Assembly (NCBI RefSeq): GCF_028769735.1
Contig: NC_088173.1
Coordinates: 23,190,038 to 23,254,037, forward strand
DNA: 64,000 nt
Source of the DNA: Zonotrichia leucophrys gambelii
Taxonomy: Eukaryota; Chordata; Aves; Passeriformes; Passerellidae
Direction of reading: 5' to 3'
Under the pieces are notes generated by a model. That model was not told the origin of the DNA and did not search any database. It was given only the letters and a program-made list of their open reading frames with translations. Below are positions 53,201 to 64,000 of this stretch, piece after piece. Position 1 is the stretch's first letter. Every line of letters begins with the position of its first letter. The position numbers were made by a program, and so were the translations under genes.

Positions 53201-56200
53201 CCAGGCTGGGTTGTTATCCACACCAGGCACTTCTGTACCACATTCTAAAGTGTTAAAACACAGAACACAGGGATGTACAGATTTTTACAGAAAGACTCCG
53301 GAGATAACTTTTATTAACAATGAAAGGAACAAATTTGTCAAATAGAGCAAATCTATATTTCTCTATCTCTTCAGTTTCTCCAAGCTCCTGGATGTGGTAC
53401 AATTACCCAAAGCAACTAATCTGGAAAATATCCCCATCTTAATGGGATTTCTTTCTCTATCAGATGAAGGGTCAATTTTATAGATATGTGTCTTCCTACT
53501 GATATGTAGCCCAGCTATCATGAGCATAAATGCACTACAGTTGAGGCTATGCCTTGAGTTATTCAAGATGCACATTGTTCTACATGGAACATTCCAGACT
53601 CAGGAAAAGCCATTTTCAAATTGTGATGTGTGCAAAAACATTAAATCATTTTAAAGTCACCAGTTGCTTCTTTTTTTTTTTTTTTGATATTATTCTACAC
53701 AGACTTTTGAGGTCTCTGCATTACCCATCCACACCCAGGAACCCACTTAGATTAAATCACAGATCACTTCTTTCCCACCATCCCTTGGCTGTCTGAAACA
53801 CAGACTTTCTTTCTAGCACTTAATCATGGCTTTGCAGAGAGTGGGGAGGAGCAGAAGGGCAACAATTTAGTGTGAGTCAGAGCACATCACCTACTGGCTC
53901 CAGGACTGGTTGCTCTACAAAAGGATCCACCAGTATTTTCCATTTTCCTTTCAGAGCAATTTGTCTCTGTTTACTTCATAAAAGGTGATCTACATGTACT
54001 GGGTGATGGAGCTTATGTTCTTTGCTGACAGGCTCAGAACTGAAAGGGATGTTTCTTCAGGATGACAGAGTACTTCCCAAGGCAAGGACTTTTGCCTCAA
54101 ATCACGTTAGGTCTCCTAAGATAGAAAGCATCTTGGTGGCAAATGATGTGACTTTGCACTTCCCTCTCTTTTAATCGCAAACAGTAGTGCCATAATGGCT
54201 CCAGCCTTTTTTTCTACCAGGTCACTTGAAATTGTCTACACACAGTAGCAATACTACTCTCCAAAACTTAGAATAAATTAGCAAACCCAAAACCAGCAAC
54301 AGCTGAATTTTACTACGAATTTTACTACTTTTCTCCAAAACACTTTATACATCCCAGATCAAGCTATGTGAAATATGGCATCAGACTCTGTGAGGAGAGT
54401 GGGCTGACAGCAATCAGAGCTCTTTGAGGAACATGCAAATTATTTTTTGCCAGCCCTTCCCAGGCAAATAGATTCAGATGTAATGAGAACCCTACTTCCT
54501 CTACTGTCATTTAATATCCACAAGCAAATTCAGTTGCATTTCAAATGTCCTCTACTGCCTTCCCTTCTTTGTTTTTTTTTGCTGGCTTTTTTTTTTTTTT
54601 TTTTTTGCCAGACTCATTTCCTTTTAAATTTCATTGTCAGTCACTTTTGCTGGAGAACCCAAGGTATACTTGCCACAAGGGGAACCTTCATCCCTTAATA
54701 CCAGTAATGAAAATGTCTTAGGTTCTGCCAAAATATTCCGTCTGCCCTTTCTTCTCAGGGAATAATTTTAATTATTTTCTTCCTGTCACAGACCCAAACT
54801 TCTGAACTAAGGCTGATTTGTAGCTCAGATGTTTATAGGGCTACAAAATTTGACTGAACTTTCTTGAAAGAATTTATAGGCTCTATGGAAAATAAAGTAT
54901 TTCAAATAAGACAGGCCAATGACTAAAGCAGTGTAACAAATTTCTTGGTCTTCTTTCAGAAATTTTTGCTTACACTTCTGATATCCTCCCCAGACTGTGG
55001 AAATACCTCATCTAAAAGTAAAAGGCTTTTCTTTATAAATGTCTAACAAATGGAATTTTGCCAGGCCTATATTGTTTCTCTGCATCTTATGTAGACTGTA
55101 GATGGCCCACAGTAAAAAGAATGCTTGCATGATTGTTCTATTGGTTTTGCTTATGTCTATCTTTTAAAACTGTATATGACAAATAGTTTTCATTATGTTC
55201 CTTTAATCTCAAGTTATGTCACTTTTTCTACAATATTAAATCTTCAGATCAATTTTTATGGCAACTGCAATTGTGTTTGTTGATCGGTTTGCAATCATAA
55301 AATTCAAAGTCACTTACTTTTAAAAAGCCCTGCCTGAAAATATATCTATTTGCAAGTGATTTGCAAGATTTTGACAACACAGATTCAAAGCTGACAAGCA
55401 GAATAACAAGACTGTCAAAAGCTTTACTGGCCAAGATACTTCAGCCTCTCTGAATATTCAGCTGAAGGCTATTATTTTGCCTTATAGTCAGTTGGTTCTA
55501 ACCTGTTTACCTCTTAATTTTGATCAAAATCTAGAGGCCTCTTACAACATCTCCAGAGACAACAGGAAGTTTTCTTAATCTTGGAGTGGATTGCCAGTCA
55601 ATCTGTTTGGAAGTCTAGCCTTGTCCTAAAAATTCAAATTGGAAGCCCTGCAATATTAAATCTGCTCTCAGTTCTGCACACAAATTAATAGGACTCAGAT
55701 GGATGAAGCTTGTACTCAGAGACATGCTTAATTTTTTCTCTTTTTTTTCTAATTCATTAGGCTATGCAACTCTTAACAAAACAGAGGCCACAATGCCTGT
55801 GATGCTTAGACCAGATTAGTTCAATTTGAAAGCCCTCTGAATTGTTTTGATGGAAATCTCAGTAAACACTGCCATAATAACTAGTAATTGTGAAATGAAG
55901 TGATCCAGTTCTCCAAACTCTCCCCTCTCTCTCTGCCCAGGTTATGTGTCATAACTGGTTTTTTGAGGCATGAACCAAGACACAGGTTCCATTTCGCAAT
56001 CACCAAAGTTGTTGCCATGTTCAGTGTTACACAGAAGACTTTTAAAATGTAGAGTGCTACAAGAGTTAATATTATTTGTGTGTCCTGATTTGACAGCCCT
56101 GGAATTTAGTTTTCACAATGTTCCATCTTCACTCACAGAGCCTGCTGAGCCTCACAATGTCCAATGAAGTAATAGTACAAAGGGAAAATTATTGCAAAGT

Positions 56201-56910
56201 TCAATTCTGTGAGAACATCTAACACTGTTGTGACAGTTCAATTTCTGCTATTGAAATTCTTTTAGAAGCTTGAAAAGAAAATGTGTGACTGGTTGGCCCA
56301 TACATGCTGCTGCAATTATTTAAACAGCATGACAATTCTTAAGACTGTTCCATACCAAAGCCCACAGATGCAGCATTTGACCAAAAATTGTCATTTGGGA
56401 AAGTTCTTAGAAGTTTCTAAATAAGCCCTATGGTGCACTTGTATTTTGGGTGCTACTTCTGCCACTTATTAGAAGGACCAAAAAAGTACCACCAACCCTT
56501 GACAACCTGGTAAAATTCATTATGATATGTACATATTCATGTAAGTGTGTAAACATCGATAAGCAGATATACACACATACACACAACTATACCTCTCTAG
56601 AAGTTGCGTATACTTTAACAAGACAATGAAAAGAACTTACTGTTTTCCATTTTTTGTTGAGAGGCTACTTTCCCATTAAAAATTTTTTTAATTCTCTAAA
56701 TTAAAACAGCTCAAAGCAGCCTTGGTGAGCTATTTCAAGTATAATGTGCTCCCCCATCACTATTAAAAAAGCACAGTAATTAAGTCCAACATGATCTCGA
56801 AACACATTCCCTACTGTCCAAAACTTCATTATTGTTCTTCACAGATATTGATGATTTTTTCCTTCTGTAACCTAAAGCACCAACACTAATTACTATTTAA
56901 TGCCTCATAA

Positions 56911-57477
56911 AGTTATAACAAATCCCAATTGTCCAGTCTTTTAGCATGTGCCCACATCAAGTGGTCAGGCAGTCTAGAAAAACAAACAACCAAACCACTG
57001 AAAAAACAGGCACCAAAACCACCAAACCATGGCCATTCTCACTCACAAATGACATGGCATTTCCCAGAACAGTGTATACCCACCACAGAACCCTCCGAAT
57101 ACTTTACAAAACACAAAAATCACCAAGGATCTCTGAAACCACTTGCAAATGCCATCCCAAATTCTTGGGCTCTCCCCTCAGCCAGCATTGATGTCTGGGG
57201 CTTCACTATGTTTTCAGTGACCAGTCTGAAGCCACATCACCTCAACATGGAAAACATGAGAAATAAACACGTCTGGTCTCAACTGAATGAAAACAGACTG
57301 ACTGACAAAGCTCCCTGGCAGAGAACCAAAGAGCAGCTTTGGAAAAAAAACCCAAAAAAACAACATTATAGAGGGAATTTGCAGCAGGTGCCTTCACTTA
57401 CACACTACTCAGATCCTGCCAGGTCACCATGGCCCACAGAAGCAAAGCTACAAGACACTATTCCCTGTGCTTTTTAA
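56911..57477 (+). other. Open frame in A/C-rich DNA, probably not a gene
   Basis: A stop-free plus-strand frame runs from 56911 to TAA at 57475-57477. A 182-codon reading starts only from TTG (56929). The first ATG lies well inside, at the Met of the HSQMTWHFPEQ stretch. The frame is unusually long for the window, but the DNA is rich in A and C and poor in T (for example ACCAAAACCACCAAACC near 57012, and an AAAAAAAACCCAAAAAAAC run near 57345), which lowers stop-codon frequency. The translation has many Lys, Pro, His, Gln and Trp residues and no domain, signal peptide or membrane segment that I recognise. An exon is possible, but clear consensus splice sites are not evident at the edges. Confidence 0.1.
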
Positions 57478-57984
57478 TTTCACATTACTTCCCATGAATA
57501 TGATAATTCCATTTTAATGCCTCTTAAAAGACATTAAAGGAAATCTATTTATATCAGAAGGCCCAAGAAAACTGTGATTATGTCTCAAGGCAAAGTTTTG
57601 CAATGTTTTTGGCTAGATATACCAAGTGAGAAGTTATATCTTTTATAGATTAAAAAAGTCAAATCTAACAAGCAAGCTACTTGCTGATATCAGAGACTCA
57701 TGAATTAGGAAGGGTATTTTTCATCTCTGGTTTTTAGTATTGGTAAGGATTTATTTAAAGTTTCACCAAGAAGCAAAATTCCCAATGAAGCATATGATTT
57801 ACACTTAAGAAGAGAGAGTAAAATAATAATGATTTTCTTCTGTAGAGTTTTCAGTATTAACAGACTTACTTTAACTGCAGTTTTACCTATTGCTTCATCT
57901 TTCCAAATTAGATTCTCCAAGTGAAAAAAACAAAAGGTGTAATACTCTACTAGGATCACATGTACAGTTCCATTAGTGAATGAA

Positions 57985-58024
57985 AGTTCAATATTCAATA
58001 AAGCAGTTCAATATTCAATAAAGC
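57985..58024. repeat. Perfect 20-bp tandem duplication
   Basis: AGTTCAATATTCAATAAAGC occurs twice in direct succession (57985-58004 and 58005-58024) with no mismatch. Identity suggests a recent duplication, or a polymorphic minisatellite with two units. Each unit carries AATAAA, so the pair gives two poly(A)-signal-like hexamers on the plus strand. Confidence 0.9.
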
Positions 58025-60453
58025 AAGGGAGGAGATCAACATTTATATTATGTAAAATTATTTGGCTCTGGGACAAACGAGGCAAAACCTTCCCTAATTA
58101 TATAATTATAGCACACATATTAGCAAGCAGTAACACAGCTTATACAGGAACACAGTATGGGGCTGCTCCTTCACAATTTGCATCCTTTACCCTTAATGAT
58201 ATCGACTGAAAGCAATATTCAGAACATCTCCTTATATGAAAGTCTTTCCAAGCCAGAAGAAGACACACACAAAAGCCAGATTCCTGTCTCCCAGACAATT
58301 CCACGTTCCAGCACTTGACAGTATTGCCAACACATGAGCACTACACACACCAAGTACAAAGTCACCCTCCTCCAGAACATACCTCCTGAGTGTAACTTAG
58401 ATCTACCTTTCTTCTTACCTATGGTATGTTTACTATGAGTCTCAGGATGTCTCTCCAACACTGACCTCCTTTTTACCATTGCTTCCTTGGAATAACACAG
58501 GCTGCCACCACCACCAGATACAAGTAAATAAATCAAACTTTCAACTTTTCAAAGCAAATGTTTTGATAATGCAACTCTTCACTTGTGCTAATCCAAAAAA
58601 CAACACAGAAGAGGAGACTGAGAAGAAAAGCCTTTCCCAGATCTAGGCTGGAAAAACCTACCCCAGCCTGCAGCCTTAATCAGCAGCAATCACCAGTAAC
58701 CTCTGGCACCTGAGCTTAAACCAAATGAGAAATGAAACACGTACTCCTTCAAGACTTTTTAAACTGTGGTATTTTTTCTACATCATTTCTGGTTTCTAAT
58801 CATCCCTAAAAATGAAGTCAAGCACTTTCAGAGAGATAAAAACAACTCTTGCATGCCCATTGAGACTTTACACAAAAAAAAATTTCAATTTTGCTTTTGT
58901 GAAGAATATGATTCATAAGAAAATAAAAGATATTGTAGTGAGTGGGGTTTTTTTTTGTTTAAAAACAAACATGGAATATGAAAAAGCAGATGTTTGGGCA
59001 AAGGAAAGAGCTAAGGTAATACAACTCTTTCAAGTATGGCTAAGGCTATGGTCAGGCTGTGGTGATTACTAAATTATTATAAAAATATATCACTAACATT
59101 CAGGGTTCCTTTTTCATATCAATTCAATATCATACATTCTAAGAGAAAATTTGATCCATTATTGCTCAGTTAGGAGTAAATTACATTACTAATATTTTAT
59201 CAATACATTGCATTGCATTATAATAATATATACATTTTTTTCTCTTTATTTTAGAATACATCAAAAAATCCCAGATAACAAAAGAGAAAAGGAAACAAGA
59301 TTGTAATTAAGAGCAACATCAACAAGAGAAGGAACATACAGCAGAAATTTAATCCTGATATCTAGAGATAAAACTATTCACTGCAAATCCTTACTGCTAT
59401 GGATTAACAAGGAATAAATATAGGTAGAGGACAGAAGTGATTACAACATACTCCCTTCAACATAAAAATTACTTTCCAGAGAACCAAGTTACAATATTTT
59501 TTATTTGGAAATCTCAGAACAAGGCACAGCAGCACCACTTCCCAGAAGAGTTTTGAGTAGTTTAATCTTGTAACCTAATCATAGTTTTCAAATTGTCATC
59601 TGCATAGGCACGCAAAGGAGGGTCAGTATGCAAGCAGGAAACCTTTCTCTCTTTCTGCCTCTCAGGGAGGGAAATTGGTGGAGCTGAGCTCCTTCAGCTC
59701 CTCTGGATACAAGTGGAGTGACCCCTGCACATCATTTTGCAGAGAGTTCAACTCAGCATCTTTAGCACATGCAAGATTCACTTACAGCAAAGAATAACTG
59801 CGTTATCTGCCTAAACATTAATAAAATATGATTTCCTATGATAATTTAGGAGCTCTGTTACTCCTCACTGCTAAAACCAACCTGCAATCACGTCCTTTAT
59901 TTGGTTTGTGGTTGTGGAGACATTTGTGTATCCAGGGGCCTTTGCAAACAGAGGCTTGAACAGCAGCTGGGACACCTAACAAGATACAGACAAAAGGCAT
60001 CATTTATAGATTAAACTAATTTTTATGAACCCTGAGCTCCTGTTTGCATGCTACCAATGAATTCTAGAAGTTCTGTAGCCCACACTACCTGATTATGATA
60101 TATATTTTCTGTAATCTGTTCCCCAAGCAAGGTCTCTCCTTGTCACATCAATAGACCTGCAAGATTCAATAGAGGATGTCTACATTGTGCCTGTAGAGCT
60201 GAGCTCTCCTAAGCCTTTATTGCAGCTTTGCCTCAGAATGGCCTGCAAGGTACAGGAGTGCTGCTGAGCCAAGCCAAAGTGCAAGGGAAACCAAGCAATA
60301 TATTCAGGAATGTATTGGAAGTATTCAGTAGCACAGCAAATCTAGTTTGTGTCTTGAATTCTAGAAAGGGTCTTACCCGTGGAATTTGCTTTTTCTTCTC
60401 TGATTTTCTGTCTGGTGAAAAACTGAGTAATCATTTTATTTCTCTCTTTAGGG
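58025..60453. other. Non-coding unique DNA
   Basis: No gene recognised. A near-palindrome GGAGCTGAGCTCC followed by TTCAGCTCCTC lies near 59681-59703. Short frames (for example 58219-58536 on minus) have no domains. Confidence 0.55.
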
Positions 60454-60576
60454 AAAAAAAAAAAAAAAAAAAAAAACCAAACCAAACCAAAAAAAAAAAA
60501 AAAAACCAAAAACCAAAAAAACCCCAAACCCAAAAACCAAACCAAACCAAACAAAAAAACCCCCAAAAATCAAAAC
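60454..60576. repeat. Poly(A) plus AAACC-type simple repeat
   Basis: A run of 23 A (60454-60476) leads into irregular repeats of CCAAA/AACCAAACC with further A runs up to about 60576. There are virtually no G or T residues. It could be a degraded microsatellite seeded in a poly(A) tail. I see no recognisable retroposed gene directly upstream. The plus and minus frames across it (Lys/Pro/Gln and Phe/Leu/Gly/Trp strings) are compositional artefacts. Confidence 0.9.
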
Positions 60577-63500
60577 CTCAATAAAAACTACCTCTGTGCT
60601 TGCAACACATGTGGAATGCAATAAAGACTAAATTTTAATTCATTTCCAAAATAATAGTGGTTTATGCTATTTTAGGAAATATACAAAATTAAGGACAGAA
60701 AAAGGTATTATTTGACATAAAATACTTCTCCCAGTTTTCACAGCTTTTCACTTTCATATAAATTTGGCTCCCAGTACTGTTTAAAGCCTATGTTATATAC
60801 TGGCTCTCTTCTGTTAAGAAAATAACTGAATTTCACACCTTATACACCATCATATCAAAGTGAACCAAACTAGAAATTAAAAAAATAAAATTAATTGAAT
60901 TACTGTTCTATTAGTCTTTGGTAGTCTCTGTCTTTCCAATTTCCTTTAATGAAGTGGCGTAGATCAGACCAGGCATAAACCCATTATTTCTTTTAAGTCA
61001 CAGAACAACCTACCTCCAACCTTCCACTTTAGCAGAGCCTCAGCAGTGTCTTTGTGGTATGGTAAACAGACCTGGAATACGAAAGCTGAAGTGTGATTGT
61101 GTCACATAAACAGTGAGCATGAAGACAAATGTGGCTCTCTATGACAGAACTATTGAAAGAGGGAAAATAAATTTTGTCTATTCCATAGGACTCCTTTGTT
61201 TTATCCAACCTGTGAGTGGCTCTGCTGAGGGAAGTCTCATCTTTGTGCCACTGCTGATAGCTCCCATTCAGTGACCACAGTACCACTGGGAGAGAGCACC
61301 TCAGTAGGCCTGGTGGTAGGAATTAAGAATTAACATTAGTGTGTTTTTACTCAGTTTGGAAGTGCAGATTAGAAAAACAGGCTCACAACCATAAAGATGT
61401 CACTCATGTTGCTGCCTGGCAGCTGCACTCATTTACTTGATCTCATTGCTTTTTGGCAATAGACTTCTCATGCTACAGCTTTCTTTTTTCCTTGTGGGAC
61501 TTTCATGGCAGGCCAGAATTTTCCCCCGGCATTGACATTTTACTACCAATCCATTATCCATTACCTTCCTGCCACATGCAGACTTCAGAAAAACCTTGTC
61601 TGGGATTTGGCACTCTACCCAGTGCCTGATAAATGCTATAAACTTTATTTCATCTCTTGTGGTGCAAATTGGAAAAATATGGCATGCAGTTATGCAAGCA
61701 TGACACTGTCCTCAGCTAAGGTTGCTTTTCAACACAAAATCCTCCAGACAGAACTGAAATAATTTAGTGTCTCTAAAAGCAGCGCTAAAATAAAGGGGGA
61801 AAAAGAAAAAGTGGCAGTTTTCCTGGAAATGTTTGTTTCCCTGAGCACACAAAAAAGTTTATATTTTGAAAATAAAACTTCTCATTATAAAAACTTTGAA
61901 ACTCTGCCTTTAAACCAGTAATGTGTCATCCATTTCTGAGTGGACTGAACTTCAAAACCAAAGAGATTCCTTTGAAGACAAAAACCTTGCTGCAACTTTG
62001 TCTTGAGTACAGAAAAGGAAAAGAAACAAAAGTTAAAAGATAAAAGAGAAGGAAATCTGGACTAGAATAGCAGAATTGCTGTCATCATCTGACTAGATAT
62101 GAGATGTGCTCATTGTAGAACATATTTTATTCCCATTAGTTTGCACATTAGGTTGTTCTGGATACCACCTAACAACCATATTTGTCCATAACAGCAGATA
62201 AAAAAATGAAATTAATTGCAATAACAAGACCTCTACTTAAAGGAAAAAAAATCCTAATGAATAGGCTGAAAAATCTCCCTGATGTTAATAAAAAATGTGA
62301 AAATGTTACTGTTTAAGTATTTTGAAAACTGCATCTTGCATTTTAAGTATTCTTTCCTGTAATACATGTGTCACATTCTCTTTCCTTCCCAATTACCATA
62401 TTCTTATTCTGTTGCTTTATGAAGTTATACTGGAGAAAATAGCATGAAACAGTCCCAGGTTACACCTCCTGTGGTTAAAACAGTTACCAGTAAACTAACA
62501 GCAGTGCATTTGTGAAGAAGACAGTGAAAAAGCCATCCCCTCTGACTTAAAAACTGCATTCATGTTAGCAGATTTGAAGCACAGGTACTCCGGAAAGCAA
62601 ATAGTTTGGTTCCCTGTGATCCAAAATTGGTACACTTGTCTAACATAGCAGATGGTCGCTATGTCATCAAATATCTGAAATTCTCAAATTTCAAATACTT
62701 GAAAACCAAATACTACAAAATACTACAAAACCAACCATGCAAACACTGAACAGTACTGAGCAGCACATGAAGAAACCCCTGTGCACGTTCTGTCTTTGTC
62801 TTACCTTCCCTCCATTATCACGGCAAGTCCAGCTTGTCCTTTGAGCTAAATAATTTCACAGCTTCAGGATTACATTCAGAAGGCCTGGGAGGACCAGCAA
62901 AGATGGCCCTAATGAAACACTGGATCAACTGCTGTTGCTGGTGTGAATCACTCCAACAGATTTTGTAATCATTTGCTCTTTGGAGTCCCTAGGATGCTCT
63001 GAAAGTACAGTCACTAATGAGACCTCCATAAAAAGGCTTGGGATGAAAACAGATTTAGGAGAGGTTTTGCTTCTTATTTTACACAGAAATTCAGTGGTTC
63101 AGTGCTCACCCAATACTTTCTGTCACTCCTCTGCCCAGACAAAAACAGTCATTGAATGATGGCAGGAGACAGACGTACAGACAGAAACACACACACCATC
63201 AAATATAAGAAAGTGGTTCTTTAGTTTCATAACCATAAAACTTAATAATGTCAAGGAAAAGAGAAGTTTAAGTGACTCCTAAAATTAACATTTGTTTCTG
63301 CAAAATCTAGCAATTCCAAGCTGAGAGACTGGGAAATAAGGATCCTAGACTGCCCACTTTTCCTGACATTCTTTAAGACATGAGAGAAATAACTTTAAAA
63401 CCTTCTAAGCCATTCTAAGTCAAACAGAAGGTAATTGAAACAACATCACTTTTATTCTAGTAAATATCTCCAATGCTGAACTTTTGTGAAAAAAAATCTG

Positions 63501-64000
63501 TTCACCTAAGCGTATAGCTCCAAAACTCTGTAATAGATTCGCATTTCCTTCAAAATCAACAGCTACATGCTGTTGAACCAGGGTGCAGAAATCTCTTCTT
63601 ACTTCCAGGTTGGCTACTAGACTACATCCTTTCAACTCACTGGTTGATACAAATATCATTCTGAGGCACTTTACTTCATCTGGGATGCTATTTTTTTTTT
63701 TAAACAACAAAAAATACACAAAGGAATATTTTTATAAAAAATTTTGTACCTTAAGATTAATGCCATACAGGCAAGACTCTGGAAAGATTATTAGGGAGAT
63801 GGATGCTCCCTTCTGAAGTATTTTGCTTCACCCCTGAACAGTGATACACTCGTTTGTATCTCTGACATCCTGAGCAGGGAATCTTTCCTCTCTCTAAGCA
63901 TGGATATGCATCAATGCCCTGATCATCAGCAGAGCTCTAACGGCTCTGGAATGCTGCAGCACGGCACATGCACTGTGATTTGGAGCATGCTACCTCTCCT
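60577..64000. other. Non-coding unique DNA
   Basis: No gene or transposon recognised. A short tandem TACTACAAAA x2 lies at 62711-62730 and a CACACA run near 63187-63197. The final 200 bases become less AT-rich but show no identifiable feature. Confidence 0.55.

Larger units (their letters stand above)
40748..56910. other. Non-coding unique DNA
   Basis: No gene recognised in about 16 kb. It holds A/C-rich simple tracts (42625-42728 and 47196-47270), a perfect 14-bp foldback (45243-45273), a 22-bp imperfect tandem duplication (45490-45533), T runs at 53671-53685 and 54587-54606, and somewhat GC-richer patches at about 48640-48980 and 51360-51640 with frames on both strands but no domains. The longest frame (48878-49303, minus, 141 codons) has no recognisable domain. 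Confidence 0.55.

Noticed and set aside
60228..60584. 118-codon plus frame and its minus-strand shadow
   Set aside because: Much of both translations is the A/C-rich simple repeat read as Lys/Pro/Gln or Phe/Leu/Gly/Trp strings.
1..64000. CRISPR arrays, tRNA or rRNA genes, bacterial operons or phage modules
   Set aside because: No regularly spaced repeats, no tRNA-like B-box or cloverleaf seen, no long adjacent frames. The sequence is vertebrate-like throughout.

Overview
This window reads as vertebrate nuclear DNA, most likely avian. It is A+T-rich and CpG-poor, open frames are short and scattered across all six frames, and there is no bacterial gene packing, no Shine-Dalgarno context and no operon structure. 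The only confidently identified elements are transposon remnants typical of bird genomes: three CR1 LINE 3'-end copies and one solo endogenous-retrovirus LTR of a type I recognise from birds. I found no complete protein-coding gene, tRNA, rRNA or CRISPR array. The window is best described as intergenic or deep-intronic sequence.

Layout: 1-2599 AT-rich unique DNA. About 2600-2961 is a plus-strand CR1 3' end. 2962-13415 is mostly unique DNA with a strong 18-bp hairpin at 8809-8852 and a weak candidate terminal exon at 7415-7638. 13416-14006 is a solo LTR. 14007-35187 is unique DNA that includes a homeodomain-motif cluster (14486-14545) and two splice-bounded candidate minus-strand exons (24452-24542 and 24811-24913). 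35188-35560 is a minus-strand CR1 whose 5' part is inverted, as expected from twin priming. 36866-37115 is a compact CpG-rich segment preceded by TATA-like and AP-1-like motifs. About 39997-40747 is the longest CR1 copy, with a decayed remnant of the reverse-transcriptase protein's C-terminus. 40748-64000 is unique DNA with A- and C-rich simple tracts, short tandem duplications and one A/C-rich 182-codon open frame that I do not think is a gene.

There is no gene network to describe. The functional candidates are non-coding: the CpG-rich promoter-like segment, the hairpin, the homeodomain cluster and the candidate exon pair. All are inferences from motifs and need transcript or conservation data. 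I did not find a new biological system here.
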